From Rhizobiales bacterium IMCC20636 (GTDB lineage Bacteria > Pseudomonadota > Alphaproteobacteria > Rhizobiales > GCA-2746425): 64,000 bases of DNA. The stretch spans positions 1,891,001 through 1,955,000 of the forward strand of contig CP018226.1 in assembly GCA_016865015.1 (NCBI GenBank), read 5' to 3'. The stretch's first letter is position 1; each line of letters starts with the position of its first letter. The position numbers and the translations under genes were made by a program. The notes below the pieces were generated by a model that ran no database searches, was not told the origin of the DNA, and saw nothing but the letters and a program-made list of their open reading frames with translations. Shown here in pieces: positions 44,200 to 53,841 of the stretch.

Positions 44200-45174
44200 A
44201 TGACTACAAGACGTCAAGTACTGTCACTTATCGCTTCGACTGCCATGGCCGTCGGTTTGAGCACAAGCGCCATGGCGCAGGATAATCCATATGGTTCACC
44301 ACCTTGGACCATCGGCTTCAGTCAGGACACCATGGATCATCCGTGGCGCGCCTACATGGTCACATCCGCGGAAGCACAGGCAGCGAAATACCCCGATCTG
44401 ATCAAGGAATTCATTTACACAGATGCTGGCGGATCGAACGAGAAACAGATCGCTGATATCGAAGATCTTATTTCGCGCGGTGTTGATCTTATCATGATGA
44501 GCCCGCGTGAAGCGCAGGCCCTCGTACCATCCGTCGATGCTATCAAGGCCGCAGGCATTCCGCTGGTCGTGCTTGATCGTGAAGTTGTCGGCGATGACTA
44601 CAATGTCTTTATTGGTGGCAACAATCTGCAAATCGGTGAAGAGCTTGGCAAATATACGCTGGCCAATGCCGGTAATGAATTCAAATATCTTGAAATTGAA
44701 GGCATTCCAGGTGCCACGCCGACTATTCAGCGCCATGAAGGCTTTGCATCACAAATCGAAGGTGAAGCAGGCATCGTGCGTCTCGACGCTCAGCCCGCGA
44801 ACTATGATCTGGCTCCAGCTATTCCCATCGTTGAAGATTGGCTGACCAAGTACCGGGGCGAATTTCAGGTTATCTACGCACATAATGACCCTATGATTCT
44901 GGGTGCGATCAATGTGCTGAAGGAAGCCGGATACAAGCCGGGTGATGTTTTCCTCGTTGGTGTTGACGGGCAGCGTGAAGCCTTTGAAGCGATCAAGGAT
45001 GGCTGGTTGCAGGCGACTGCCATCTACGCGACAGGTGGCGCTCTTGGTCTGGATATCGCTGTGCGTGTCCTGAAGGGCGAACCAGTGCCAAAACGTATCA
45101 TCACAGAAACACCTGTGATCACACCGGACAATGTCGACGATTTCTACAACGCCGACTCCCAATACGTTCGCTAA
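44200..45174 (+). CDS. Sugar ABC transporter substrate-binding protein (RbsB-like, family 2)
   Basis: A 324-residue protein. A signal peptide ends at AMA-QD (residue 27). The mature protein reads WTIGFSQDTMDHPWRAYMVTSAEAQAA, then LISRGVDLIMMSPREAQALVPSVDAIKAAGIPLVVLDREV, characteristic of ribose/galactose-type binding proteins. Unlike most, it is separated from its ATPase and permeases by two acyl-CoA metabolism genes. The ligand may be a polyol or non-classical sugar derivative (inference). Confidence 0.92.
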   Translation: MTTRRQVLSLIASTAMAVGLSTSAMAQDNPYGSPPWTIGFSQDTMDHPWRAYMVTSAEAQAAKYPDLIKEFIYTDAGGSNEKQIADIEDLISRGVDLIMMSPREAQALVPSVDAIKAAGIPLVVLDREVVGDDYNVFIGGNNLQIGEELGKYTLANAGNEFKYLEIEGIPGATPTIQRHEGFASQIEGEAGIVRLDAQPANYDLAPAIPIVEDWLTKYRGEFQVIYAHNDPMILGAINVLKEAGYKPGDVFLVGVDGQREAFEAIKDGWLQATAIYATGGALGLDIAVRVLKGEPVPKRIITETPVITPDNVDDFYNADSQYVR

Positions 45175-45187
45175 TCTGACGTATGCA

Positions 45188-45219
45188 TTACAAGCCCCTG
45201 CGATATCGGGGGCTTGTAA
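45188..45219 (+). promoter_or_regulatory. Intercistronic hairpin after binding-protein gene
   Basis: TTACAAGCCCC and GGGGCTTGTAA are perfect 11-base arms with a 10-base loop, 13 bases after the stop. No T-run. It probably raises binding-protein expression relative to the distal genes. The following 240 bases hold no gene I can support. Confidence 0.6.
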
Positions 45220-45463
45220 CCGTCATCATTCAGGTGGTGTTTTCAGCGCATCAAACGCCAAGCATCTGTCAAAGCCTGAAAACAAAAAGCATGAGATTCT
45301 CAAGATGCTCTGGACCGTTCGAGGCTGGGTTGAGGGGCTCAAATCCAAATATCCCCAAACCGGTTTTGTTGATGAAGTCTGCCCCCTCGCTTTCAGGTTG
45401 GGGCCGGCCATCGGAACTCAAACGACGCAATCTATAGTAACAATTAAGCGGGAGGTCTGAACC

Positions 45464-46243
45464 ATGAATGCATCCAACAAGGACCTTATTTTGTGTTCGT
45501 CCCCGTCAAACGGCGTGCTGCTGCTGAAGCTGAATCGTCCGGAAAAGCGCAATGCGCTGAACAATGAAATGATTGCTCAGCTGGCTGCCCGGGTGCGAAC
45601 CGCTGAAGGCACAAAAGGGTGCCGAGCAATTGTTATTTCCGGTGAGGAAAAGTTTTTTTCCGCTGGCGCGGATGTCGTGGAGATGCGCGATCATGGCATT
45701 CAAGCCATTCAAAATCGCACGCGTGCTGCAGACTGGTCCGTGATCGCAACAACCAGGGTGCCCCTCATCGCAGCGGTTTCCGGCATTTGCTTTGGGGGTG
45801 GGCACGAACTTGCGATGCTGTGCGACGTGATGATTGCATCGCCATCAGCCATGTTTGGTCAGCCAGAAATAAAACTGGGACACATTCCCGGAGATGGGGC
45901 AACCCAGCGCCTGCCACGTCGAATCGGGAAATATGCTGCGATGCAAATGATTCTCACGGGAGAGCCGATTGATGCAGCTTCTGCATTGCGATTGGGCCTG
46001 GTGAATGAGCTTGCCGAGAATGCAGAAGAGCGAGCACTCGAAGTGGCAAGGCTCATGGCGCGCCATTCATCGAAGGCGCTTGGCCTGGCAAAAGATGCCG
46101 TTCTGGCCGCGGAGGAATTGCCTCTGTCTGCCGGACTGGAACGCGAGCGGCGCAATATTGCGCTGGCTTTCACCACACGAGATCAAAAAGAAGGGTTGAA
46201 CGCATTTTTCGAGAAGCGCGCAGCCGAATTCACAGACGAGTAG
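45464..46243 (+). CDS. Enoyl-CoA hydratase/isomerase family protein
   Basis: A 259-residue crotonase-fold enzyme. GGGHELAM supplies Glu115 and FGQPEIKLG supplies Glu135, matching the two catalytic Glu of enoyl-CoA hydratases; SAGADVVEM and GIPGDGATQRL-like segments form the oxyanion and CoA sites. It hydrates an enoyl-CoA or catalyses a related crotonase reaction. Between a sugar-type binding protein and a CoA-transferase, it suggests that part of the imported substrate becomes an acyl-CoA. Confidence 0.92.
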   Translation: MNASNKDLILCSSPSNGVLLLKLNRPEKRNALNNEMIAQLAARVRTAEGTKGCRAIVISGEEKFFSAGADVVEMRDHGIQAIQNRTRAADWSVIATTRVPLIAAVSGICFGGGHELAMLCDVMIASPSAMFGQPEIKLGHIPGDGATQRLPRRIGKYAAMQMILTGEPIDAASALRLGLVNELAENAEERALEVARLMARHSSKALGLAKDAVLAAEELPLSAGLERERRNIALAFTTRDQKEGLNAFFEKRAAEFTDE

Positions 46244-46274
46244 ACCTGAAGGTTGAAAACGAAAGGAGAGCAAA

Positions 46275-47462
46275 ATGCAGTTGGATGGAATACGCGTCGT
46301 TAGTTTTAATCATTTTCTGATGGGGCCATTGGGTATTCAGTTTTTGGCCGATCTCGGCGCTGATGTCATTTCAATCGAACCGATCAAGGGAGCATTCCAA
46401 CGTCATTGGGGTGGTGCCGATGCAAAAAAAGCTGGTGGTGAAACCACGCTTGAACTTGTTGCGAACCGCAACAAGCGTAGCATTTGTCTTGATTTGAAAG
46501 ATCCGGAAGGTTTGGAAATTGCCAGGAAACTGACTGCTACAGCCGATGTGGTCGCAGAGAATTTTCGACCAGGAGTGATGGACAAACTTGGTTTGGGCTA
46601 TCAAGCCCTGAAGGAACTCAATCCAAATGTCATCTTTGCAGCTGCCAGTGGCTTTGGCCCTGACGGTCCTTATGTGAATCGTCCAGGACAAGACATGATT
46701 GCCCAGTCCTTGTCCGGAATGGCGTGGATTACCGGCAAAACCGGCGAGGCTCCGAGATTGGTGGGAACCTCTGCAATTGATCACCATGGTGCCATGGTTT
46801 ACGCCGCCGGCATTCTGGGGGCACTGGTACAAAAGGCGCGAACCGGAAAAGGCTGTCGGGTGGACGTGAACCTGTTCTCTGCCGCGATGAATTTGCAAGC
46901 AGAATCACTGGTCTGTTATTTCAATGGAAACAAGCCGGAATCAGCGCAGCAGCCAACGCATGTCGGCAGTTGGTATCACGAAGCGCCTTACGGAATTTAC
47001 GAGACGGCAGATCGCTATATCGGCCTTTCACTCGGGAATCTTGAAGCAATGCTGGATGCCATCGACGTTGGCGACACATTCAAGGCTTCTCAAAGTGAAG
47101 CCTATGTGAGACGAGAAGAGATCTCTCAGGTGTTTGCAACACAGCTTAAAACCAAAACGTTTGCAGAGTGGGCAGACATTTTTGAAGCACGCAAGCTCTG
47201 GTTTACCCAGGTCAATGACTATGACGACCTGGCAGCTGATCCCCAACAAATCCACAATGGTGATTTGATCGAAGTCGAAGCCTGGACCGGAGAGCCGGTT
47301 ACACTGTTGGCCAATCCGGTGCGTTATGACGGGGTCTCAGCTCCCATTCGTCTGGCGCCGCAAAAACTGGGCGCTCAGACGACTGAAATACTGACCGAAC
47401 TTGGACTGGATGAGAGTGAACAGGAAGCTCTACTGAAAAAAGGCGCTATCGGAACTGCCTGA
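46275..47462 (+). CDS. Class III CoA-transferase (CaiB/BaiF family)
   Basis: A 395-residue protein. GIRVVSFNHFLMGPLGIQFLADLGADVISIEPIKG at the N terminus, NKRSICLDLKDPEG and VAENFRPGVMDKLGLGY are family hallmarks; Asp140 in GQDMIAQSLSGMAW is placed as the likely catalytic Asp. It moves CoA from an acyl-CoA donor to a carboxylic acid. The 31-base gap from the hydratase gene shows an operon pair: activation, then hydration. Confidence 0.92.
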   Translation: MQLDGIRVVSFNHFLMGPLGIQFLADLGADVISIEPIKGAFQRHWGGADAKKAGGETTLELVANRNKRSICLDLKDPEGLEIARKLTATADVVAENFRPGVMDKLGLGYQALKELNPNVIFAAASGFGPDGPYVNRPGQDMIAQSLSGMAWITGKTGEAPRLVGTSAIDHHGAMVYAAGILGALVQKARTGKGCRVDVNLFSAAMNLQAESLVCYFNGNKPESAQQPTHVGSWYHEAPYGIYETADRYIGLSLGNLEAMLDAIDVGDTFKASQSEAYVRREEISQVFATQLKTKTFAEWADIFEARKLWFTQVNDYDDLAADPQQIHNGDLIEVEAWTGEPVTLLANPVRYDGVSAPIRLAPQKLGAQTTEILTELGLDESEQEALLKKGAIGTA

Positions 47463-47492
47463 GTTTGCCGGTAGCGTCAGAGGGAGGAAACC

Positions 47493-48998
47493 ATGCTTCT
47501 TGAAGCAAAAGGCATAGCAAAAAGCTATCCAGGCGTTAAGGCGCTGAAGCAGGTTGATTTTTCAATCGATGCGGGGGAGGTGGTCGCCGTTGTTGGTGAA
47601 AACGGCGCTGGTAAATCAACGCTGATGAAGATCCTTGCAGGCGCAATTCAACCAAATGAAGGCACGCTGCATCTTGATGGAAAACAGATCGAGTTTGCGG
47701 GCCCGCTGGATGCACAATCCCGTGGTATCTGCACGATCTACCAGGAATTGATGATCGTCCCGGAGCTGTCTGTGGTCGAAAATGTATTTCTTGGACATTT
47801 GAAACAAAAGAATGGGTTTCTCGACTGGCCAACGATGCGCAAACAGGCTGCAGAAATTCTTGATCGGCTCGGCCTGAAGGCACCGCTTGCTGCCAAAGCC
47901 GGAGACCTGAGTGTTGCAGAACAACAGCTGATCGAAATTGCCAAATCTCTCAGCCGGAATTCGCGTCTTCTCATCATGGATGAGCCAACGGCTTCACTCT
48001 CCAAAGATGAAGTCGCCAATCTTTTCAATCTGGTCAGGTCCCTGCAAAAGGATGGAATTGCGGTCATCCTGATTACCCACCACCTGCACGAAATTTTCGA
48101 AATTTGCGACCGGCTGATTGTTTTGCGTGACGGGGATTATGTGGGTGCGGCGACGACAGATGAAATCGACGAGGATGATCTGGTCGAGATGATGCTTGGC
48201 CACAAGGTTCAGATCGACAAGTCGTTGCATCGCGCAGCTGTACAGCATGACCAGATTGTGCTGGAAGCGCGACATCTTACCAGAAAACCCGAACTCGATA
48301 ATGTCAGTCTTTCTCTCCACAAGGGCGAAGTGCTTGGCATTGCGGGATTGATGGGCGCCGGGCGAACTGAACTTGTCCGTGCGTTGTTTGGTGCCGACCC
48401 CTTCGAGACCGGTGAAGTGAAGGTCAATGGAAGCCTGGCCGTGCTTTCATCACCCCGGGATGCACTGGATCATAAAATCGGTCTGGCTCCGGAAGACCGC
48501 AAGACCCAAGGTCTCATCCTATCAATGCCAATCGGGCACAATGTCACACTGCCCTCCCTGTCGGATCACAGCGGCACTTTGGGTTTGAATTTGAACTCTG
48601 AAACGCGAACGGCCGCGAAACTGTGTGAACAGCTATTTGTGAAATACGCAAACCTTGATCAAGCCGTTGGCAATCTGTCCGGTGGAAACCAGCAAAAGGT
48701 TGTTCTGGCCAAGCTGTTGGGCGCAGGTACGGATATCTACCTGCTCGACGAGCCTACTCGCGGGATTGATATTGGCGCGAAAGAGGCGATTTTCGATCTC
48801 ATCTGGGACCTCACCAACCAAGGCAGCTCAGTCATCATAATCTCCTCTGTGATCGAAGAACTCATTCGTGTTTGTGACCGGATTGTCTGTCTTCACCTTG
48901 GGCGGGTTACCCAAAGCTACAACCGCGACGAGTTCGATCTGAACCGGATCATGTTGAACGCCATGGGCAAATCAGCCGATACGGAGGCCGCAGAATGA
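47493..48998 (+). CDS. Sugar ABC transporter ATP-binding protein (RbsA/MglA type)
   Basis: A 501-residue protein with two ATPase halves. The N half has GENGAGKST and the C half lacks a normal Walker A but keeps LSGGNQQKVVLAKLL and YLLDEPTRGIDIGAKEAI, as in RbsA. The C half opens with GEVLGIAGLMGAGRTELVRALFG. It drives the two permeases after it and overlaps the first by an ATGA junction. With RbsB-like protein and permeases it forms a complete importer. Confidence 0.95.
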   Translation: MLLEAKGIAKSYPGVKALKQVDFSIDAGEVVAVVGENGAGKSTLMKILAGAIQPNEGTLHLDGKQIEFAGPLDAQSRGICTIYQELMIVPELSVVENVFLGHLKQKNGFLDWPTMRKQAAEILDRLGLKAPLAAKAGDLSVAEQQLIEIAKSLSRNSRLLIMDEPTASLSKDEVANLFNLVRSLQKDGIAVILITHHLHEIFEICDRLIVLRDGDYVGAATTDEIDEDDLVEMMLGHKVQIDKSLHRAAVQHDQIVLEARHLTRKPELDNVSLSLHKGEVLGIAGLMGAGRTELVRALFGADPFETGEVKVNGSLAVLSSPRDALDHKIGLAPEDRKTQGLILSMPIGHNVTLPSLSDHSGTLGLNLNSETRTAAKLCEQLFVKYANLDQAVGNLSGGNQQKVVLAKLLGAGTDIYLLDEPTRGIDIGAKEAIFDLIWDLTNQGSSVIIISSVIEELIRVCDRIVCLHLGRVTQSYNRDEFDLNRIMLNAMGKSADTEAAE

Positions 48999-50851
48999 CT
49001 GCTTCACTCAAAGCATTTGTGTCTCAGGGCAATTTCATCATTCTGATGGCACTGGTCATCGTGGCGGGCATTGCGTCGGAGCATTTCTGGACTGCTGAGA
49101 ACATCCTCAACGTTATCCGCGCAGCTTCGTTGATCGGCATCATAGCGATCGGCATGAATGTCGTGATAATAGGCGGAGGGATCGATCTGTCGGTCGGATC
49201 GGTTGTTGCATTGACTGGCGCTGTTGCGGCCAGTCTCTGGGTCTCTGACGCCCCGTTTTTCCTGTTTATTGCCATTCCGCTGCTGGTGGCTTTTGCTGTT
49301 GGTTTTGCCAATGGCGCACTGGTCAGCTGGTTTGGGCTACAGCCGTTCGTTGCCACACTTGTGCTGATGACAGTGGCGCGTGGTGCCGGACTTGTCTATA
49401 CGGGCGGCCAGCCGATCTATGCCGACTACCCTGATGCATTCATGTATCTGTCGCGCGGCACCATACTGGGCATACCTGTTCCATCGGTTCTGTTTATCAT
49501 TGCTGCCTTTGTGACCTGGTATGTGATGAAATGGCGCGTTTTCGGCCGTGAGGTCTATGCGATCGGTGCAAATGAAACAGCCGCCCGGCTATCGGGTGTC
49601 AATGTTGGCCGGGTCAAATTCAAATCCTACCTTTATTGCGCATTGCTGGCAGGCGTATCAGGGCTGGTGCTGACCAGCCGGATGGAATCCGGTCAGCCTG
49701 GCCAGGCCGGTATTTTCTGGGAGTTGGATGCAATTGCTGCCGTTGTCATCGGCGGCACATCAATCCGCGGTGGAAGTGGTTCGGTCTGGGGTGGCTTTGT
49801 CGGGGCGTTGATCATCGGGATTGTCGCAAACCTGTTCAACCTGTTGGGCGTCGGCCCGGCGTGGCAGCAGGTTGCCAAAGGTGCGATCATCATCATAGCC
49901 GTGATGCTTCAGGCGTTCAGCGATGGCGGACGTGTAAGCTCATTTGCCGCCATGTTGCCAAATCTACCACGCCTCCGTTCGATCCTGACGCCATTGGCAG
50001 CGATCTTGATCATACTTGTGGTGGTCAATGGCGTGCTGTTCAAGACGGCTCCATCCCTGTTCCAGATTGATCTGGCAAAATCGCCCTATACGCGTGCAAA
50101 CAATCTCGAACTGACGCGTGTGTATCACAGGGCAATCCCTCTTTATGAAGAAGTGATTGAACGTTTCCCAGACAGCAAATATGCCTTGTTGTCACGTATT
50201 GGAATAGCCAACTCGGCTCGCGGAAGCGGGGAGTTGGTCCTGGCAGAACAATCCTATTCCGAGCTTCTGGACGACTTGCATAAGGGCGCTATTCCGGAAG
50301 ATATGCGGTTTGAAATTCTGAAAAACTTTGCAGAACTTTTACAGGAAACGGGCAATTCAGAAGCTTTTGAACTGGTTTATGCCGAATTGGCTGAAAACTT
50401 TCCGGACAGTGATGCCACGCGGGAGGCCAAGGTTTTTCTTGATCAATTGCGCGCTGCGCAAGACGTTGGTGAGGCTGGCATCCCAGACAATGCCCCGGTC
50501 CTGTTGAGCGCAAGCGGAATCGACCTGCCCGACAGTGTCAAACTGGGCGAGCGGTTCGATTTGAAAATCAAAATCGAACCGAATGGCGAGCAATCTGCGG
50601 ATTTCTCACTGATGTCCTCACTGGCTTTCTGGAAAGGGTTCAAGCTGGTGAAAGCGGCGCCGAATCCCCGATCGATCTCGGAGTTTTGGGGCCGCCGTGC
50701 CTGGTCATTCGCCAAATTGTCGGAGCCCGTTGAGGTCATTGTCACTCTCGAAGCTATCAAGACAGGCACCTTCAAGTTTGATCTCGATGTGGAACGGAGT
50801 TTTGACGTGCTGGAATACGGTCTTGTCAAATCCATAACCGTGGAGGAGTAA
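48995..50851 (+). CDS. Sugar ABC permease (RbsC type) with C-terminal TPR-containing extension
   Basis: A 618-residue protein, about twice normal RbsC length. Residues 1 to ~347 are an RbsC-like permease with ~8-10 membrane spans (GMNVVIIGGGIDLSVGSVVALTGAV; VIGGTSIRGGSGSVWGGFVGALIIG). After the final span, ~355-485 is a helical repeat region with TPR character (YHRAIPLYEEVIERFPDSKYAL; LAEQSYSELLDD; EAFELVYAELAENFPDSDATREAK), and ~500-618 is a beta-rich domain. The whole is a single uninterrupted frame with consistent codon use. The extension could contact the binding protein or a partner enzyme (inference). Confidence 0.88.
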   Translation: MTASLKAFVSQGNFIILMALVIVAGIASEHFWTAENILNVIRAASLIGIIAIGMNVVIIGGGIDLSVGSVVALTGAVAASLWVSDAPFFLFIAIPLLVAFAVGFANGALVSWFGLQPFVATLVLMTVARGAGLVYTGGQPIYADYPDAFMYLSRGTILGIPVPSVLFIIAAFVTWYVMKWRVFGREVYAIGANETAARLSGVNVGRVKFKSYLYCALLAGVSGLVLTSRMESGQPGQAGIFWELDAIAAVVIGGTSIRGGSGSVWGGFVGALIIGIVANLFNLLGVGPAWQQVAKGAIIIIAVMLQAFSDGGRVSSFAAMLPNLPRLRSILTPLAAILIILVVVNGVLFKTAPSLFQIDLAKSPYTRANNLELTRVYHRAIPLYEEVIERFPDSKYALLSRIGIANSARGSGELVLAEQSYSELLDDLHKGAIPEDMRFEILKNFAELLQETGNSEAFELVYAELAENFPDSDATREAKVFLDQLRAAQDVGEAGIPDNAPVLLSASGIDLPDSVKLGERFDLKIKIEPNGEQSADFSLMSSLAFWKGFKLVKAAPNPRSISEFWGRRAWSFAKLSEPVEVIVTLEAIKTGTFKFDLDVERSFDVLEYGLVKSITVEE

Positions 50852-50853
50852 GC

Positions 50854-51819
50854 ATGGCCTTGCTGAAAAAATATCCATACGTTGTCGTGTTGGTCATTAT
50901 GGCGATTGCCTTTGGCGCGCTCGCGCCAAGCTTCCTTGATGCTGGCAATCTTGCGAACGTCCTCAAACAAGCTTCACTTCTGGGGTTCGTCGCTCTGGGC
51001 ATGTGTTTTGTGCTGATTGGTGGCGGTCTGGATTTGTCGGTGGGGTCGGTGGTTGCATTATCGTCAGTTCTGATCGCCGGGCTGTCAGCCACCCTGCCGC
51101 CAATCATCAGCATTCATGTTGCTCTTCTGGCCGGAACCTTGATTGGCATCTTCAACGGTGTTTTTGTGACAGCCTTCAGGTTTCAGCCGATTATCGTCAC
51201 CATCTCGAGTATGGCCATCGTACGTGGCATTGCGATGGCTTATTCGGACTCGCGTCCAATCTTCGGCACCTTGCCAGATGAGTTGTTTTTGTTGGCCGAC
51301 GGTGTGATTTTCGGATTTCCGGTTCCCACATTGCTGTTTTTTCTGGCCTGTCTGCTGTCGACCCTGTTCCTGCGATTTACCGCACTGGGTCGGCAAATCT
51401 ATCAGGTTGGCGGCAATGAAGAAGCCGCGCGGCTCGCTGGCATCAATATCGCACGCGTCAAAATCACGACGTATGCAATCAGTGGGTTCCTGTCTTCTGT
51501 TGCCGGGCTGATGCTGGTCGCGCGCATGCAATCAGGCGAAGCCGTTCGCACAGGTGTTGGTTGGGAACTTGATGCCATCGCAGCCGCTGCCATCGGAGGC
51601 GTTTCTCTGATGGGCGGGATTGGCACGGTTCTGGGCACGCTTTGTGGTGCCCTGATTATCGGGATGATGGCGAATGCCTTCAACCTGCTGGGAGTGAACC
51701 CCTATTGGCAGCGGATCGTGATTGGTCTCATCCTGGCCATTGCCGTCGCCAGCTACTCAAGTGGAAATCTGAAACGTGTTCTGACCGCGCTGCGCGGCAA
51801 GACTTTACGAAAGGCCTGA
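50854..51819 (+). CDS. Sugar ABC permease (RbsC type), second subunit
   Basis: A 321-residue permease of normal size with the RbsC landmarks LGMCFVLIGGGLDLSVGSVVAL and GGVSLMGGIGTVLGTLCGALIIGMMANAFNLLGVNPYWQ. It starts two bases after the fused permease stop. The two permeases probably form a heterodimer, of which only the first has the extra domain. Confidence 0.93.
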   Translation: MALLKKYPYVVVLVIMAIAFGALAPSFLDAGNLANVLKQASLLGFVALGMCFVLIGGGLDLSVGSVVALSSVLIAGLSATLPPIISIHVALLAGTLIGIFNGVFVTAFRFQPIIVTISSMAIVRGIAMAYSDSRPIFGTLPDELFLLADGVIFGFPVPTLLFFLACLLSTLFLRFTALGRQIYQVGGNEEAARLAGINIARVKITTYAISGFLSSVAGLMLVARMQSGEAVRTGVGWELDAIAAAAIGGVSLMGGIGTVLGTLCGALIIGMMANAFNLLGVNPYWQRIVIGLILAIAVASYSSGNLKRVLTALRGKTLRKA

Positions 51820-51823
51820 CCCA

Positions 51824-53308
51824 ATGACCAAACTCATGCTCCCGGAAGCTCCCCGCGCAAATGGATATTATATTGACGGCAAATGGTTCGATGGCGAGAA
51901 CCGTGACCGCCTTGATCGTGTTAGCCCGGGGCACGGCATCACCGTCAGTTCGGTCGCGTTGTGTACCGAGCAAGACACCGATATTGCCGTACAGGCTGCG
52001 CGCCGCGCATTTGAAGATGTCTGGGCCGATACACCCGGTGCAGAACGCGGACGTATTCTGATCCGTTCAGCTCAGGGCATTCGCGACCGTCTGGAGGAAA
52101 TGGCCTATTGGGAAACACTGGAAACCGGCAAGCCGATCAGCCAGGCCCGGGCTGAAATCGAGGGTGCTGCCGACCATTATGAAGCTGCTGCGGGCATGGC
52201 CCGGATGGTGACTGGCGAAACCCACAACAATTACGGGACCGGCATGTTGGGTCTCGTGACAAAGCAACCAATAGGCGTTGTCGGACTGATAACGCCGTGG
52301 AATTTTCCGTTCATCGTGCTTGCAGAGCGGCTGCCATTCATTCTGGCTGCTGGTTGTTCGGTGGTTTTGAAGCCATCCGAGTTCACCTCGACAACCAGCC
52401 TTATATTTGCAGATATTCTGACCAAGGCAGGTCTGCCCAAGGGCGTCTACAACGTTGTCACAGGACTGGGTCCCGTTGTTGGGGAAGCACTGACGGCCCA
52501 TAAGGACGTCGACATGGTTTCCTTCACCGGGTCACTTGCCGTTGGCGAACGCGTGCTTTCAGCTTCAAAGTCGAACCTCAAGAAGGTCGGGCTGGAACTT
52601 GGTGGCAAGAACCCGCAGATCGTGTTTGCAGATGCTGATCTGGATGATGCTGCGGACGGGATTGTATTTGGCCTGTGTTTCAATGCCGGCCAATGTTGTG
52701 TTTCAGGGTCACGCCTGATCGTCGAAGCTTCGGTGGTTGAGGAATTCAAGGAGATCGTACTGGCCAAGCTGGCCAAGGTCCGCATTGGCGATCCGCTGAG
52801 TGAGGACATCCAGATGGGGGCCATTGTGACGCCTCAGCATCATCAGAAGATCCTTGCCTATATCAAACAGGGTATTGCAGAAGGTGCAAAGCTGGAATGT
52901 GGTGGAGAAGCCATGGATGTTTCCGGTGGGGAGTTCATTGCGCCAACGCTGTTCTCGGGCGTCTCGCGCGATATGGTCATTGCCCGGGATGAGATCTTTG
53001 GTCCTGTCCTGTCCGTGCTCAATTTCGAGACGCAGGAGGAGGCGATCGCGCTTGCGTTGGATACCGAATACGGACTTGCAGCCTCAGTGTGGAGCAAGAA
53101 TATCGACAAGGCGCTTGGCACGATCCGCAAGATGCGCGCAGGTCGATGCTGGGTGAACACCACCATTGTTGGCGGGCCTGAACAACCGATGGGCGGGTTC
53201 AAACGCTCTGGAAACGGACGCGAATGCGGGATGATGGGTGTCGAGGAATATATGGAAGTCAAATCCATCCATATTGCCCTGGGGGACCGCGAACACTGGG
53301 TTGACTGA
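51824..53308 (+). CDS. Aldehyde dehydrogenase family protein (betaine-aldehyde-dehydrogenase-like)
   Basis: A 494-residue NAD(P)-dependent dehydrogenase. PWN (158-160), the Glu258 general base in LELGGKNP, and Cys292 of FNAGQCC are the family active-site elements. It oxidises an aldehyde to a carboxylate. It is the last gene of the Rbs-type operon, five bases after the permease. With the divergent GMC enzyme it could complete a two-step alcohol-to-acid oxidation before CoA activation by the CoA-transferase (inference). Confidence 0.94.
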   Translation: MTKLMLPEAPRANGYYIDGKWFDGENRDRLDRVSPGHGITVSSVALCTEQDTDIAVQAARRAFEDVWADTPGAERGRILIRSAQGIRDRLEEMAYWETLETGKPISQARAEIEGAADHYEAAAGMARMVTGETHNNYGTGMLGLVTKQPIGVVGLITPWNFPFIVLAERLPFILAAGCSVVLKPSEFTSTTSLIFADILTKAGLPKGVYNVVTGLGPVVGEALTAHKDVDMVSFTGSLAVGERVLSASKSNLKKVGLELGGKNPQIVFADADLDDAADGIVFGLCFNAGQCCVSGSRLIVEASVVEEFKEIVLAKLAKVRIGDPLSEDIQMGAIVTPQHHQKILAYIKQGIAEGAKLECGGEAMDVSGGEFIAPTLFSGVSRDMVIARDEIFGPVLSVLNFETQEEAIALALDTEYGLAASVWSKNIDKALGTIRKMRAGRCWVNTTIVGGPEQPMGGFKRSGNGRECGMMGVEEYMEVKSIHIALGDREHWVD

Positions 53309-53421
53309 ATTGGCTGTCAGGAAAGTCGGGCTGCAAACTGCTTGCTGCCTGGCCTGACGAAGGGCACTTTTTTTGGGAGTCGACCTGTGGGGGCGAACGT
53401 TTGATTAGGGGTTGCTGACGT

Positions 53422-53535
53422 TTACCTTGTGTGAATGAGCGTTGCGGCGATCGAGATGAAGGCTTTGAAACTCTGGTCGGTTTTGCAAGAGCGCATTGCT
53501 ATCCCTCTGTTTTCCTTCAGTTTGCCAAAGTAGTT
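53422..53535 (-). pseudogene. C-terminal remnant of IS5-family transposase
   Basis: A minus-strand reading NYFGKLKENRGIAMRSCKTD, then QSFKAFISIAATLIHTR, closing at TAA 53424-53422, has the exact look of IS5-family transposase C termini (RIA.RY.KTD.SF.A.I..AA..I..R). An in-frame TAG at 53538-53536 and loss of everything upstream show it is dead. It is cut off at the right by the IS3-family element. The remainder of 53309-53421 shows no gene. Confidence 0.65.
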
Positions 53536-53804
53536 CTAGAGTATCCGTCTTGCTCAAGCCAGTTTTGGCGTCCATTTTCTATCTTCTTTGATCTGACCTG
53601 AGACCCGTTTCTTCCTCCAAATTTTGATAGAATTCGTCCCAACGATTTGGAGACGAATAAATGAGACGTTCACGGTTCACGGAAGAGCAAATTATCAGGA
53701 TGATCAAAGAGCAGGAGGCTGGAATGCCGACTGCGGAGGTTTGTCGCAAGCACGGCATCAGCACTGCGTCATTTTACAAGTACAAAGCGAAGTTTGGCGG
53801 CATG

Positions 53805-53841
53805 CCCTTTCAGTGATGCAGGCATCACCTGCCGGGTAATA
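53805..53841. repeat. 37-base hairpin insertion 1 inside IS3 OrfA
   Basis: This stretch interrupts the codons expected to read GGM-D-VSDA. Within it GTGATGC and GCATCAC form a perfect 7-base stem with a 2-base loop. It ends with CCTGCCGGGTAAT, which matches the end of the second insertion (CCTGTCGGGCAAT) at 11 of 13 positions. Both begin C(C/A)CTT. Confidence 0.6.
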
